Shown piece by piece: positions 44,786-53,666 of a stretch of DNA of 64,000 nt. A program made the position numbers and the translations under genes. Source of the stretch: Legionella_C sp048541585 (GTDB taxonomy: Bacteria; Pseudomonadota; Gammaproteobacteria; Legionellales; Legionellaceae); contig NZ_CP183303.1 in NCBI RefSeq assembly GCF_048541585.1, forward strand, positions 2,046,001 to 2,110,000, in the 5' to 3' direction. The notes under the pieces were generated by a model. The model ran no database searches and was not told where the DNA came from. It worked only from the letters and a program-made list of their open reading frames with translations. How positions within the stretch are numbered: the stretch's first letter is position 1; each line of letters starts with the position of its first letter.

Positions 44786-45550
44786 ATGACGAATAAAACG
44801 CTAGCCTATCATCCTGCCCATTACCTATTTGCTTGGGCGGTGCATGCCTTTACAGCAAGCGCTGCCTGCGCTGGCCTTTTTACCCTTGTCAAAATTTACC
44901 AACACGAATATGTACATGCTCTTTGGTTTATGGCCATTGCTGTTGTTATTGACGCAGTTGATGGAACACTAGCTAGACTAGTGGGTGTTAAGAAAGTATT
45001 ACCAAATATCGATGGTGCGCTACTTGATAATTTAGTTGATTATTTAAATTATGTAATTACACCTTGTTTTTTTCTTTTCGCTAAAGCAGATATGCTACCC
45101 CATGATTTAGCAATTTTAATTATTATCGCAATTATTATTACTTCTTCTTACCAGTTCTGCCAATCTGATGCAAAGACACCAGATCACTTTTTTAAAGGGT
45201 TTCCTTGCTATTGGAATATTGCTGTTTTCTATATGTTCATTTTAAATACAACCATGAATACTAATGCCTTAATTTTACTAATTCTTTGTATTTTAATCTT
45301 TGTCCCCATAAAATATGTCTATCCTTCTCGCCTAGATTATCTTACTGAATCAAAAGTATTAAAAATATTGATGCACTGTTTTTCACTATTATATGGCATA
45401 TGCTCAGCCGTGGTGTTGTGGTCATATCCTACGATTAATAGACTTTGTCTAGTTCTATCCTTAGGGTATATTATAATGTATTTAGCTTTAAGTATTTATA
45501 GAACTTATTCGCCTATGCTACTTTCTAAGATTGCGGCTTATAAAGATTAA
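44786..45550 (+). CDS. pcs: Phosphatidylcholine synthase Pcs
   Basis: A 254-residue membrane protein of the CDP-alcohol phosphotransferase family. The catalytic pattern D-G-T-L-A-R, then D-G-A-L-L-D-N-L-V-D-Y-L-N-Y, fits the Pcs subgroup, in which host choline and CDP-diacylglycerol give phosphatidylcholine in one step. About eight hydrophobic helices. Bacteria that live in eukaryotic hosts, including Legionella, have this enzyme. The ribosome site is weak (about AAGG, distant). It is a single gene. Confidence 0.9.
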   Translation: MTNKTLAYHPAHYLFAWAVHAFTASAACAGLFTLVKIYQHEYVHALWFMAIAVVIDAVDGTLARLVGVKKVLPNIDGALLDNLVDYLNYVITPCFFLFAKADMLPHDLAILIIIAIIITSSYQFCQSDAKTPDHFFKGFPCYWNIAVFYMFILNTTMNTNALILLILCILIFVPIKYVYPSRLDYLTESKVLKILMHCFSLLYGICSAVVLWSYPTINRLCLVLSLGYIIMYLALSIYRTYSPMLLSKIAAYKD

Positions 45551-45662
45551 ATTATCTAAAATTAATAATTTTAATCACTAAAACTACCTACCCTGCAAAT
45601 AGCCATTGAAAATACTTACAATCCCATTAAAATAACATTATTACTAAAAGTGAAAGAGTCTC

Positions 45663-46139
45663 ATGCTAATAAATAAATCAATTTTATGGGTTGCGTTGCT
45701 TACAGTACATACTATAACTTACGCTAGTTTTCCGCGTGGTTGTGAAGTGACAGGCTTTGGTTATTACGGTACTAATCTTGTAGTCAATGATAAAGGCGGG
45801 CAAACATTTTATTTAATACAAAATCGCAGTGATCATGCTATTGAATTAAGGCGAGTTGAAACAGAAGACGTTTTTATGAGCCCGTCGCTAACGGCTAAAA
45901 TTGATGCTAAGTATTGGGCCGCTTTTGCGTCTGATGTACAAAATTTGAATTTTCAATGTTTTTCTGTAAAAGATAATGCTACTAGTCCTGTTGATTGTCG
46001 CGATGTTTTAGATGTCTGTCAGTATCCTCGTGTAAAATTTGCATTAAGTAATATGGGAAATTACTGGGTTGCTGTTAACAACTCACAACGTACTGTTATT
46101 AACGAAGCAACTGCTAAAGGTATTTACCTTCGTTGGTAA
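45663..46139 (+). CDS. enhB: Small secreted protein resembling enhanced-entry protein EnhB
   Basis: 158 residues with an N-terminal signal peptide (cleavage about A-S at residues 20-21). The mature protein has C-E-V-T-G-F-G-Y, F-Y-L-I-Q-N-R-S and W-A-A-F-A-S-D-V, and a pattern of four cysteines (about residues 26, 100, 112, 118), giving likely disulfides. I recall the L. pneumophila enhanced-entry protein EnhB as similar; this cannot be verified here. It is periplasmic or secreted. A clear terminator follows, so it is a single transcription unit. Confidence 0.62.
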   Translation: MLINKSILWVALLTVHTITYASFPRGCEVTGFGYYGTNLVVNDKGGQTFYLIQNRSDHAIELRRVETEDVFMSPSLTAKIDAKYWAAFASDVQNLNFQCFSVKDNATSPVDCRDVLDVCQYPRVKFALSNMGNYWVAVNNSQRTVINEATAKGIYLRW

Positions 46140-46147
46140 GCTGCAGT

Positions 46148-46195
46148 TAAGCTACACTATCAATACTAACTAAATTATTTAGTGTAGCTTATTTA
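46148..46195 (+). terminator. Terminator after the EnhB-like gene
   Basis: Perfect 11-base inverted repeat taagctacact / agtgtagctta with a 22-base loop, followed by tttatt. It lies 8 bases after the stop codon. Confidence 0.7.
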
Positions 46196-46224
46196 TTGCC
46201 AGAAACTAAGTACAAAGGGATACA

Positions 46225-46722
46225 ATGCTAAAAAAGGACATTGTTTTTCTGATAATAGGTATTTTAGGTGCATCAATTTCTATCATTGGCTTAACACAAG
46301 CGAGAGCTCCTTTATTCTATGTCGTGGGTTCATCATTATTATTTATTACAGCAAGTCATTTTAAATTAATTTTTTTTATAGCGCTTGAAATTATTTTAAT
46401 GGCAGGCCATGGTGCAAAATTATTGAATATAGGCCCAGTTTTACAAATGGCTATTCCTATATTACTTTGCGTACAATTATTAGTTTTTTATCTTTTAAGT
46501 GGTAAATTATATAATATTTTCTTAATTATAGGGATTGCAGGTATTGCAGCTTTATCTATTGGTCTCTCTTATGAGGATCAATGGATATTTTTTTTCGGTA
46601 GTTTAGCAATAGCCATTTTTGCTTATTCTTATTTTTATAAAAAACCGCCCGTATTAATATGGGCAGTTATGAATACAATTTTTGCATTAACGGCACTTTT
46701 TAAAATTATTTTTTATAGTTAA
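46225..46722 (+). CDS. Small polytopic membrane protein of unknown function
   Basis: 165 residues, almost all hydrophobic: about six transmembrane helices (for example about residues 5-25, 27-43, 46-65, 70-90, 95-115, 118-138). No charged signature or known motif is visible. It has no partner other than the thioredoxin-like gene 13 bases downstream, so they may be co-transcribed. Confidence 0.7.
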   Translation: MLKKDIVFLIIGILGASISIIGLTQARAPLFYVVGSSLLFITASHFKLIFFIALEIILMAGHGAKLLNIGPVLQMAIPILLCVQLLVFYLLSGKLYNIFLIIGIAGIAALSIGLSYEDQWIFFFGSLAIAIFAYSYFYKKPPVLIWAVMNTIFALTALFKIIFYS

Positions 46723-46735
46723 TTAGGGTGAATAA

Positions 46736-47290
46736 ATGGCTAAAACAGCTTCTAAAATGGTACCACTAGGTAGTCAAGCACCAGCGTTTTGCTTACCTGA
46801 TGTTATTAGTGGAAAGACTATTAGTTTAAAGAAAGAAGAGGCAGTTAAATGTACGGTAATTATGTTTATTTGCAATCATTGCCCTTATGTTAAGCATATT
46901 AATCAGGGGTTAGTGCAGTTAACAAACAGCTATCGAGATAATGTACGCTTTATTGCAATTAACTCTAACGATATTGAAAGTTATCCTGATGATTCACCAG
47001 AACATATGAAGGCAACTGCTTTAAAAGAAGGTTATTCTTTTCCTTATCTTTTTGATGAAACACAAGAAATTGCAAAAGTTTATCAAGCAGCCTGTACACC
47101 TGATTTCTTCGTCTACGACACTAATTTAAATTTAGTTTATCGAGGTCAATTTGATGATTCTCGCCCTGGCAATCAAATTCCTGTTACGGGTGATTCTTTA
47201 CGTCAAGTAATTGATTGTATTTTAAATGATAAGCCTATTCCTGAAATTCAAAAACCAAGTTTAGGATGTAATATAAAATGGAAAGATTAG
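46736..47290 (+). CDS. Thioredoxin-family protein (AhpC/TSA-like)
   Basis: 184 residues with a thioredoxin-like fold. N-terminal P-A-F-C-L-P-D-V is typical of the AhpC/TSA group. The active-site region is M-F-I-C-N-H-C-P-Y-V-K-H, a CxxC. Then F-I-A-I-N-S-N-D and a cis-Pro (A-C-T-P-D-F-F-V). Such proteins reduce disulfides or peroxides. No signal peptide, so it is cytoplasmic. It starts 13 bases after the small membrane protein. Confidence 0.85.
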   Translation: MAKTASKMVPLGSQAPAFCLPDVISGKTISLKKEEAVKCTVIMFICNHCPYVKHINQGLVQLTNSYRDNVRFIAINSNDIESYPDDSPEHMKATALKEGYSFPYLFDETQEIAKVYQAACTPDFFVYDTNLNLVYRGQFDDSRPGNQIPVTGDSLRQVIDCILNDKPIPEIQKPSLGCNIKWKD

Positions 47291-47420
47291 CTAAAGATTA
47301 TTTGATTTTTTGAGTAAAATGATAAAACTTGGGCCAGACTTAATGGTCCTACTTAAATGGCTCTGTCATTTGCGGAAATCTAACTTAATACTTGCAGCGT
47401 GCCTGTATAGAAATAAATAG

Positions 47421-47450
47421 ATTCCCGCCTACTACGCGGGAATGACAAAA
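47421..47450. repeat. Short palindromic repeat, family D, single copy
   Basis: attcccgcctactacgcgggaatgacaaaa. Arms attcccg and cgggaat enclose cctactacg. The flanking aatgaca resembles the repeats at 55738-56265. Confidence 0.7.
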
Positions 47451-47491
47451 CTATTCTTAAGTAATTACCATCAAGTCAAAGCCCAGCTTAC

Positions 47492-47941
47492 TTATTTTGC
47501 AGAAACAATTTGCACTTGAACTTGAGCAACAATATCACTGTGCACCTGAATATCCACAACGTAATCGCCTACTGAGTGAATTGGTCCATTAGGCAAAGAA
47601 ATTTCACGTTTACTTACTTCAATTGATTTAGCAACTAAAGCATCTTTAATTTCATTTGCACCAATTGAGCCATAAAGCTTACCTTCATCACTAGCTAGCG
47701 CAGAAATGACTACTGAAGTATCATTTAACTTAGCTGCACGTTGTTCAGCTCGTGCTTGATCTTGCTGAGCTTTCTTTTCTAATTCTGCACGACGTTTCTC
47801 AAAATATTCAATATTTTTCTCTGTCGCAAAAACAGCCTTGTTCTGGGGAATTAAATAATTCCGACCATAACCTGCTTTGACTTCAACTTTATCACCTAAA
47901 TTTCCTAAATTTCTTACTTTTTCTAATAAAATAACTTCCAT
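47492..47941 (-). CDS. rplI: 50S ribosomal protein L9
   Basis: A two-domain L9 (149 residues). N-terminal M-E-V-I-L-L-E-K-V-R-N-L-G-N-L-G-D-K-V is the family start, G-Y-G-R-N-Y-L-I-P is conserved, and the long central helix and C-terminal domain (G-K-L-Y-G-S-I-G) are complete. The frame begins one ATG earlier (47944); I use the second. It is the last gene of the rpsF-rpsR-DUF2232-rplI operon. Confidence 0.97.
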   Translation of the reverse strand: MEVILLEKVRNLGNLGDKVEVKAGYGRNYLIPQNKAVFATEKNIEYFEKRRAELEKKAQQDQARAEQRAAKLNDTSVVISALASDEGKLYGSIGANEIKDALVAKSIEVSKREISLPNGPIHSVGDYVVDIQVHSDIVAQVQVQIVSAK

Positions 47942-47951
47942 CATTTACCCC

Positions 47952-48860
47952 TTAATTCTTGAATTTTTGATCTAAAGATAAGCGTAACCTTAGATCAATT
48001 AAGCTATCTAATGAACCGAAAAATACATATACTGGCAACATAATATAGGGTACGATTATAAGTGGTACAAATAAAAGAAAAATAGTAACTAGATCTCTTT
48101 TTCTGGCCATTATATTAAAAAACAAACTAATCCCAGCTAACATTAGATAAACAACTAAAAGCGGTAAACAACTAATGGCAACTGGATTATTTTGATATAC
48201 CCCGAAAGCCGCAATGATTAATAGTAAAACGCCAATACGATTTGCCCGAAAGGCAAGCATTTCTTTTCTAAACCCACCTGGGTAAAATAGCAGCGACTGA
48301 ATTTCTCTTGCTAGCATGAGCGAGGTTAATGCAGAAAAAACCAAACTTAATACTTTAATACCCAATAAAGAATTAATAATCAAACTAGGATTGGCACGAT
48401 ACTGATTTTCAAGTATTTGTGCCATAGTATGATTTGAGTCTACTTCTTTTACTGCACCAAGTAATAAAGTATATTGCTCCTCGGCATAATTTGGTAAAAA
48501 CTGATGTATTAAACTTATACCTAATATTGCAGCAATGAGTATACAAAATACCACTATTTTCCAATTTGCCGTTGCTCTTAATAATACAGCCGCGCTATAA
48601 CCAAGTACAAATGTTATTAATGTTATAGACAGTGTATGTTCTAAAGCAATGTTAAATTGGTAAGAAATGTAGGTTGCAATAATGCCACCCATGAATACCT
48701 TAAAGCTCTTAACTCCGCCATTTCTTAAAGTAATTAAAGTGATTACTGTTAAAGCTAGCCAAGTAGTTAGTGACGTCAAGGCTAGTATTGTAGCTACAAA
48801 AAAAGCATAGTATTCATTTTTTAGTAGATGTTGGCCTTGATTACGCAAAAAGGTATTCAT
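47952..48860 (-). CDS. DUF2232-type membrane protein in the rpsF-rplI operon
   Basis: 302 residues with about eight hydrophobic helices; the rest is loops. Its position between rpsR and rplI is where a membrane protein of this kind (YybS/DUF2232-like) is found in many gammaproteobacteria. Its function is unknown. The gaps are 7 bases to rplI and 8 bases to rpsR, so co-transcription is near certain. Confidence 0.8.
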   Translation of the reverse strand: MNTFLRNQGQHLLKNEYYAFFVATILALTSLTTWLALTVITLITLRNGGVKSFKVFMGGIIATYISYQFNIALEHTLSITLITFVLGYSAAVLLRATANWKIVVFCILIAAILGISLIHQFLPNYAEEQYTLLLGAVKEVDSNHTMAQILENQYRANPSLIINSLLGIKVLSLVFSALTSLMLAREIQSLLFYPGGFRKEMLAFRANRIGVLLLIIAAFGVYQNNPVAISCLPLLVVYLMLAGISLFFNIMARKRDLVTIFLLFVPLIIVPYIMLPVYVFFGSLDSLIDLRLRLSLDQKFKN

Positions 48861-48868
48861 AAATTTAT

Positions 48869-49096
48869 TTATCGATGACTATCACAATAAGGTAATAACC
48901 CTAGAAAACGAGCTTGCTTGATGGCTAGCGCTAATTGTCGTTGGAAGCGAGTAGGCACACCCGTAATTCTACTAGGTACAATTTTACCAGTTTCAGTAAT
49001 ATAATTTTTCAATAAATTAATATCTTTATAATCGATTTCACTAGCGCCTTCAGCCCCGAATCGACACATTTTTTTACGACGAAAATAAGTTGACAT
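48869..49096 (-). CDS. rpsR: 30S ribosomal protein S18
   Basis: 75 residues. Motifs: Y-F-R-R-K-K-M-C-R-F, the conserved D-Y-K-D-I-N-L-L-K-N-Y, P-S-R-I-T-G-V and R-Q-L-A-L-A-I-K-Q-A-R-F-L-G-L-L-P-Y. It binds S6 in the platform of the 30S subunit. Confidence 0.97.
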   Translation of the reverse strand: MSTYFRRKKMCRFGAEGASEIDYKDINLLKNYITETGKIVPSRITGVPTRFQRQLALAIKQARFLGLLPYCDSHR

Positions 49097-49113
49097 CTTT
49101 GGTTCTCCTCCTC

Positions 49114-49464
49114 TTAAGCTGCTCTAGAATCTTTTTCTTTATCTTTATCTTTTTTCATCAATGCAGATTCACCAGTTATAGCATGCTTCTTAAGGATGAT
49201 TAAATTACGGAGGATGGCATCATTAAATTTAAAGGCATTCTTAAGTTCATCAAGAGCAGCTTGATTACACTCAATATTCATAAGAATATAGTGTGCTTTA
49301 TGAACATCTTTAATTGAATAAGCCAATTGACGTCGACCCCAATCTTCACGGCGATGAATTATACCGTCATGCTTTGTGATGATACCTTCATAACGCTCAA
49401 TCATACCAGGTACCTGTTCACTTTGATCAGGGTGTACTAGAAAGACAACTTCATAATGTCTCAT
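49114..49464 (-). CDS. rpsF: 30S ribosomal protein S6
   Basis: 116 residues. It begins M-R-H-Y-E-V-V-F-L-V-H-P-D-Q-S-E-Q-V and has W-G-R-R-Q-L-A-Y and N-D-A-I-L-R-N-L-I, with a charged Lys/Asp/Glu-rich C-terminal tail. It pairs with S18. It is the first gene of the operon. Confidence 0.97.
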   Translation of the reverse strand: MRHYEVVFLVHPDQSEQVPGMIERYEGIITKHDGIIHRREDWGRRQLAYSIKDVHKAHYILMNIECNQAALDELKNAFKFNDAILRNLIILKKHAITGESALMKKDKDKEKDSRAA

Positions 49465-49827
49465 GTATTCTCCTTATGGATTAAAGCCTTCTTGCGGGCA
49501 AGTAAGGCAAGGGATTAAAAGGGGCGATTTTATATTATTTTTGTGCAGGGAGCAAACTTCCTGATTGGCTAACCAACTTAATTAACTTTTATTTAGATTA
49601 TCTTTAGTTAATTCTAGCAAATTTTATATATTAGTTTTCTAGCTCTTATGTAATTTACCTTTTTTTTGTAAATAAATTATAAGCAAAAATAGATAAATTT
49701 TATTCAATATGATTATAAATTTAACTATTAATTCATTCATAATAAAAAAAGATCACTTTGTTAATATTTTATTAAGTTATTTAACTTAGAATGGCGACAA
49801 GTTTATTCTTTAATTGATTAATCAGTT
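49465..49827. other. Divergent intergenic region before rpsF and the 922-residue gene
   Basis: A 363-base, very AT-rich region. The left part must hold the rpsF promoter, which I could not pinpoint. The right part contains the PmrA-like direct repeat and a -10-like TAGAAT, listed separately. No gene is seen. Confidence 0.55.
49760..49792 (+). promoter_or_regulatory. Possible PmrA-type direct repeat with -10 element
   Basis: The sequence gttaatatt-tt-attaagtta (49760-49779) has two TTAA half-sites 11 bases apart, as in the Legionella PmrA box (cTTAATatT, N2, cTTAATatT). A TAGAAT -10-like hexamer starts 7 bases on (49787). The start codon at 49828 is 48 bases after the box. The first half-site is good, the second partly diverged. 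In a very AT-rich area this could be chance. Confidence 0.4.
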
Positions 49828-52596
49828 ATGTCTAAAAAAAGTCGTCAAAAAAAAATATTAAATGATAAAATTAGATTCATCAGAATTACCTTACAAAATC
49901 GTCTAAAGAATTTATCGGCTTTTAATCTGGATACAAAAGAAGGACTCTACAACGCTATTAATATTTTAGAAGCTGATCTGCATTACTCAGCTCGCGTCAT
50001 AATTCCATTAGTTGATTGTTTACCCGCAAAACTTTTATATAAAGGGGCTATGCCTAAAGGGTATCTTAAGACGTTAACAATGTTAAAAAGCTGTTTAAAT
50101 GCTGATGAGATTAGTTTAACAGAGCAGACTAAGCAGAATGATGATAATCTAGAAGGCGGGAATTCTGAGATTGCACTACATGAAGTACCTTTATTTGAAA
50201 CTACCCAGCTTATAAAATGGCAGGATGATGGACATACTAATCAATTAAATCGTCTTGTTATTGCAATTAAGCACGTTGCTGAACATAACAATAAAAGTGA
50301 CTATATTAAAATAGATGATATTCTTAAAGATATTCGCAAAATCTGGCAGGTAGCTAACCTTCCTTTTCCACCCGGATTAAATAAAAACTCCAAGTATACT
50401 CGTGAAAGTTCTTATTATGATTTTTATTGGCCTCTTCTTAAAAAAGCGATAAAAAAATATGCGGAAATCGAGGGATTTTCTTTTGAGAGTCTTGATTTAA
50501 GCGGTAAGAAACTTGAGCAATTACATTTAATTATGTTTAAGACCTCACTGAATAAAAATAATTCTGAAGTTTTAAAAACTAGTGAAGGCGCTACTAGTAC
50601 TGCTGATACATCAGCTACCAAACTAATGAAGCCCTTAAAACGAGTGCCTTCTGATGATCTAGACCGAATTACAGATTCTTTTGATGTACTTAATAAAGCT
50701 ATCCATGTAAATTATGATAAAAAAACATTTACTAAAAATGCTATTACTAAATATCTAGAGGTATCAATAAATTTGGCGCATGATACCATTCCTAGCATTT
50801 TTGTAGGTAGATTGTTTATCGGCTGCGGCTTCGCTGGAATGACTTTAATGAGCACAGACCCTACCGTTCCAGAAAAAGCTCGAGCTTCCTTCCAAAAGCT
50901 GAAAGATTATGAAGGCCTAACTAATCATAAGCCACTTTTTCTTGATACATTACTTATTTCTGAATATGAAACAGGTCATTGGACAAGTGCAGACCATAGA
51001 GCTGAGCAAGAACATCCTCTACTTGAAATAGCAGGTAACGCTAATGCAGGTGATTTTATTCCCAAAGAACAAAGTATAGAGCGTAATAAACGAACTAATA
51101 CTCGCCACCTATTTTATAACAATACTGTTAATATGGCTTTAAAAGATACGCCACCCCCCTTATTTGGCGTAAGAGTTGAAACAGTGGAAAAGAAAGCCAA
51201 TCACCAGGATGACTGGAGTAAAGAGGCTTCTAGTTATAATGTTCGTGTTAAAGCTACTATTTTCTCTCTTAAAGGTAGTAATACTGTCTATATTTATGCA
51301 CAACTCATGGAATTTGCGCTTGGGATGGGCGAAGGACAAAATATCTCTTTTGAAGATGCACTTGAGTATGAAAGAAAACGGATTAATCATACTACTTCTA
51401 CAAGTCATGTACCGCAAACTACAGGAAAAAGCTTACTAGCCCAACATTCTACTTATAATAGCAGGAAAGGATTTACCCCAATCATTCATGGTAACAATTT
51501 TGATTTAAGTGATCGGGAAAGACAAACGACTGCTGAGAGTAAAACTAAACGAGTAGTTATTATAGGCGGCGCTGGGGGCGCTGCAACAGCTTATCGAATC
51601 TCGGTACTTGGTACAGACAAAAGTGGTTATAGATTACAAAATGATCGCGGTGAATTTTTAGAAGATGGAAAAGGAATATCACTTAATCATCATGTAAAAA
51701 TCTTTGCTCGAGGTACAGTTAGTTACCGCAATTTAGCTAAACAAGCAACCGAATCTTTTGAATATGCCAAAGCAAAAAGCGCATTATATGAAGGATATTT
51801 TCTTATAGGTATTCGAGTTGAGCAAGATGAAATTGTATTGCGTTTTCATAAGCGAGTTGGTGCCGTAGCCATAGACAGACAGGTAGCATTAAATATTAAA
51901 GAGCAGGGAAAACAATATGAAACTGAAATAGTAGAAGATAATGGTGAATTTTATTATTTAAACTTACATGAAGAACGCTGTGATCAGCTTATTTCGGGCA
52001 TGGGCCAAGATGCTAGTAAAATCAGATCGTTAATTCTTAATGAAATAACTGAAGATGAATTAAAGATTGAACGCGGTTACGATGGTCATTTTGTCTGCTT
52101 AGCCACTAACTGTGAAAGTGTTCGCTTCCATGGTGCTATGGCAGGCAATATAAGTCGAAAATTTACTGAAGATTTAGCAGATAGCTTACGTAAAAGCAAC
52201 CTTCCTCGTAATGGCAATGATCAAAATATTATGCCTTGCGTTTTAGGAAAGCTATTTTCATTCTTCTCTGCTCGTAATAATCATCCTCGTCGAGTAAGTT
52301 TCAATGTTAACACTTGCTTTCTTACTCGTGGTGATTTAAGGGAGCAGCCAACCGAGTTTCAGCAATTTTTAGAAGCTGCAGGGCTTAATAAAAACGAGGC
52401 AGACAAATTTATAGAATTTTTATTGAAGCAGCGTATTGCGGATATGAGCGGAGCAGGCATTTCCCGTCAGAGACTTCAGCAATATCTTTATGATGCTAAG
52501 CTCTCAAAGAGACTAAAGATTATTTCTTCATGTAGTATTACTGCCACAGAAATTTTAATACAAGAAAATAATATAAGAAATTCACCATGCTTTTAG
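49828..52596 (+). CDS. Large protein with two dinucleotide-binding-like motifs
   Basis: A 922-residue protein that I do not recognise. The N-terminal 310 residues are charged and helical without a known domain. At about residues 330-338 comes F-I-G-C-G-F-A-G-M-T-L-M, and at about 575-586 V-V-I-I-G-G-A-G-G-A-A-T-A-Y, both preceded by hydrophobic strands: the form of G-x-G-x-x-G FAD/NAD-binding turns. Between them are Arg/His-rich stretches. After the second motif, G-T-V-S-Y-R-N-L-A and D-Q-L-I-S-G-M-G-Q-D look like further flavoprotein elements. So a flavin- or NAD-dependent enzyme is plausible but not proven. No signal peptide. Single gene, with a PmrA-like box upstream. Confidence 0.72.
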   Translation: MSKKSRQKKILNDKIRFIRITLQNRLKNLSAFNLDTKEGLYNAINILEADLHYSARVIIPLVDCLPAKLLYKGAMPKGYLKTLTMLKSCLNADEISLTEQTKQNDDNLEGGNSEIALHEVPLFETTQLIKWQDDGHTNQLNRLVIAIKHVAEHNNKSDYIKIDDILKDIRKIWQVANLPFPPGLNKNSKYTRESSYYDFYWPLLKKAIKKYAEIEGFSFESLDLSGKKLEQLHLIMFKTSLNKNNSEVLKTSEGATSTADTSATKLMKPLKRVPSDDLDRITDSFDVLNKAIHVNYDKKTFTKNAITKYLEVSINLAHDTIPSIFVGRLFIGCGFAGMTLMSTDPTVPEKARASFQKLKDYEGLTNHKPLFLDTLLISEYETGHWTSADHRAEQEHPLLEIAGNANAGDFIPKEQSIERNKRTNTRHLFYNNTVNMALKDTPPPLFGVRVETVEKKANHQDDWSKEASSYNVRVKATIFSLKGSNTVYIYAQLMEFALGMGEGQNISFEDALEYERKRINHTTSTSHVPQTTGKSLLAQHSTYNSRKGFTPIIHGNNFDLSDRERQTTAESKTKRVVIIGGAGGAATAYRISVLGTDKSGYRLQNDRGEFLEDGKGISLNHHVKIFARGTVSYRNLAKQATESFEYAKAKSALYEGYFLIGIRVEQDEIVLRFHKRVGAVAIDRQVALNIKEQGKQYETEIVEDNGEFYYLNLHEERCDQLISGMGQDASKIRSLILNEITEDELKIERGYDGHFVCLATNCESVRFHGAMAGNISRKFTEDLADSLRKSNLPRNGNDQNIMPCVLGKLFSFFSARNNHPRRVSFNVNTCFLTRGDLREQPTEFQQFLEAAGLNKNEADKFIEFLLKQRIADMSGAGISRQRLQQYLYDAKLSKRLKIISSCSITATEILIQENNIRNSPCF

Positions 52597-52744
52597 GAAA
52601 ACAACTTGAAGTTAAATTTTTTTCCAAAGAATATGTTAATAAAGCATTTTTTTCTGCTAGAATGGATTGTGTTTCTTTAAATGGCCAGGTTACTATATTA
52701 AAGAAACCCTATATTAATAGTTTTAACCATGTTAGGAATTATAA

Positions 52745-53317
52745 ATGAGTAATGAGATTCCTCTAACAAATATAGACTTCAATAAACACCTTAATTTTTC
52801 TCAATTAAAAGCGGCAGTGCAGTCTGGCAATGCTTCTTTTGTAGCCTTTTATTTAGCTCAACCAGATTGTCCATTAAGTGACGTACTGGAGGACATAGGT
52901 TACCCTGATGCCGATGGTTACAATCCAACGGTGGTTCATAGCTTACTTTATGAAGCTGTGCCACATCCTGCTGTTTTAAAATTACTGCTTAAAGATGGCC
53001 GTTTTAATCCCAATGCAAACAATAAAGATGCATTCTATCGCTGTCTACTTTCAGGGTCGATTGAAGGTATAAAACTTTTCTACGAAGATAAGCGATTTTC
53101 TTTTCCAGAAGATGCATTAGTTAAAGCAGCTGAGTTAGGTGGTAAAGAGGTTATAGAGTTTTTGTTAGAACTAGATGAATCGGAAGACCATAACCTCTTT
53201 CTACCAGAAACAAAAGATGATGCATTAGATATTGCTTTAGATAAGAATGATAATGAAATTTCCGAAATAATAATGAAATATCTTGATAATAGTCCGCGAT
53301 CTGCTTTGTCTCCGTAA
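52745..53317 (+). CDS. Small ankyrin-like protein
   Basis: 190 residues. Repeating pattern of helix pairs and loops with conserved turns: F-S-Q-L-K-A-A-V-Q-S-G-N-A-S-F-V; Y-E-A-V-P-H-P-A-V-L-K-L-L-L-K-D-G; R-C-L-L-S-G-S-I-E-G-I-K-L-F; K-A-A-E-L-G-G-K-E-V-I-E-F-L-L; and D-A-L-D-I-A-L-D-K-N-D-N-E-I. These are about five ankyrin repeats. No membrane or signal segment. It lies 148 bases after the 922-residue gene. Likely a protein-protein interaction module; host-directed role is inference. Confidence 0.7.
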   Translation: MSNEIPLTNIDFNKHLNFSQLKAAVQSGNASFVAFYLAQPDCPLSDVLEDIGYPDADGYNPTVVHSLLYEAVPHPAVLKLLLKDGRFNPNANNKDAFYRCLLSGSIEGIKLFYEDKRFSFPEDALVKAAELGGKEVIEFLLELDESEDHNLFLPETKDDALDIALDKNDNEISEIIMKYLDNSPRSALSP

Positions 53318-53468
53318 TTGTTATCAATTATAAAGCTAGATTAATGTACTTAATATGCTAATTTCCTAGGTTTATCTCAAGCCCTTTGCTATAACTCTTT
53401 GGTTCTTGCAAAAATATTGCTTTTAAACATTCTATAAGCTATAAAGCTTTTTTAATATGAGAGTTTAT

Positions 53469-53666
53469 ATGGATATCATTAATGTTAACTTTGAAGAAAC
53501 TTTAAAAATAACAATAGATAATAAAAGTGTTTTACTTGTAGCTTTTAAAACTCTAGAGTATGGCAATATTAAATTTGGTATTGAAGCTCCCCGTTCTGTA
53601 AAGGTTCACCGAGAAGAAATTTATCAAGCTATTCAATTAAAAGAGAAGTTGGGTGAAGTTACTTAG
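53469..53666 (+). CDS. Divergent CsrA-family protein
   Basis: A 65-residue CsrA-like protein. The C-terminal half matches CsrA well (I-K-F-G-I-E-A-P-R-S-V-K-V-H-R-E-E-I-Y), including the RNA-binding Arg in V-H-R-E-E. The N-terminal strand is changed: aligned to M-L-I-L-T-R-R-x-G-E-T-L, this protein has M-D-I-I-N-V-N-F-E-E-T-L, so the Arg residues needed for GGA RNA binding in strand 1 are missing. The frame begins at an ATG at 53457, but the ATG at 53469 aligns with CsrA residue 1 and has GAGAG before it. It overlaps the next gene by 14 bases. Confidence 0.8.
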   Translation: MDIINVNFEETLKITIDNKSVLLVAFKTLEYGNIKFGIEAPRSVKVHREEIYQAIQLKEKLGEVT

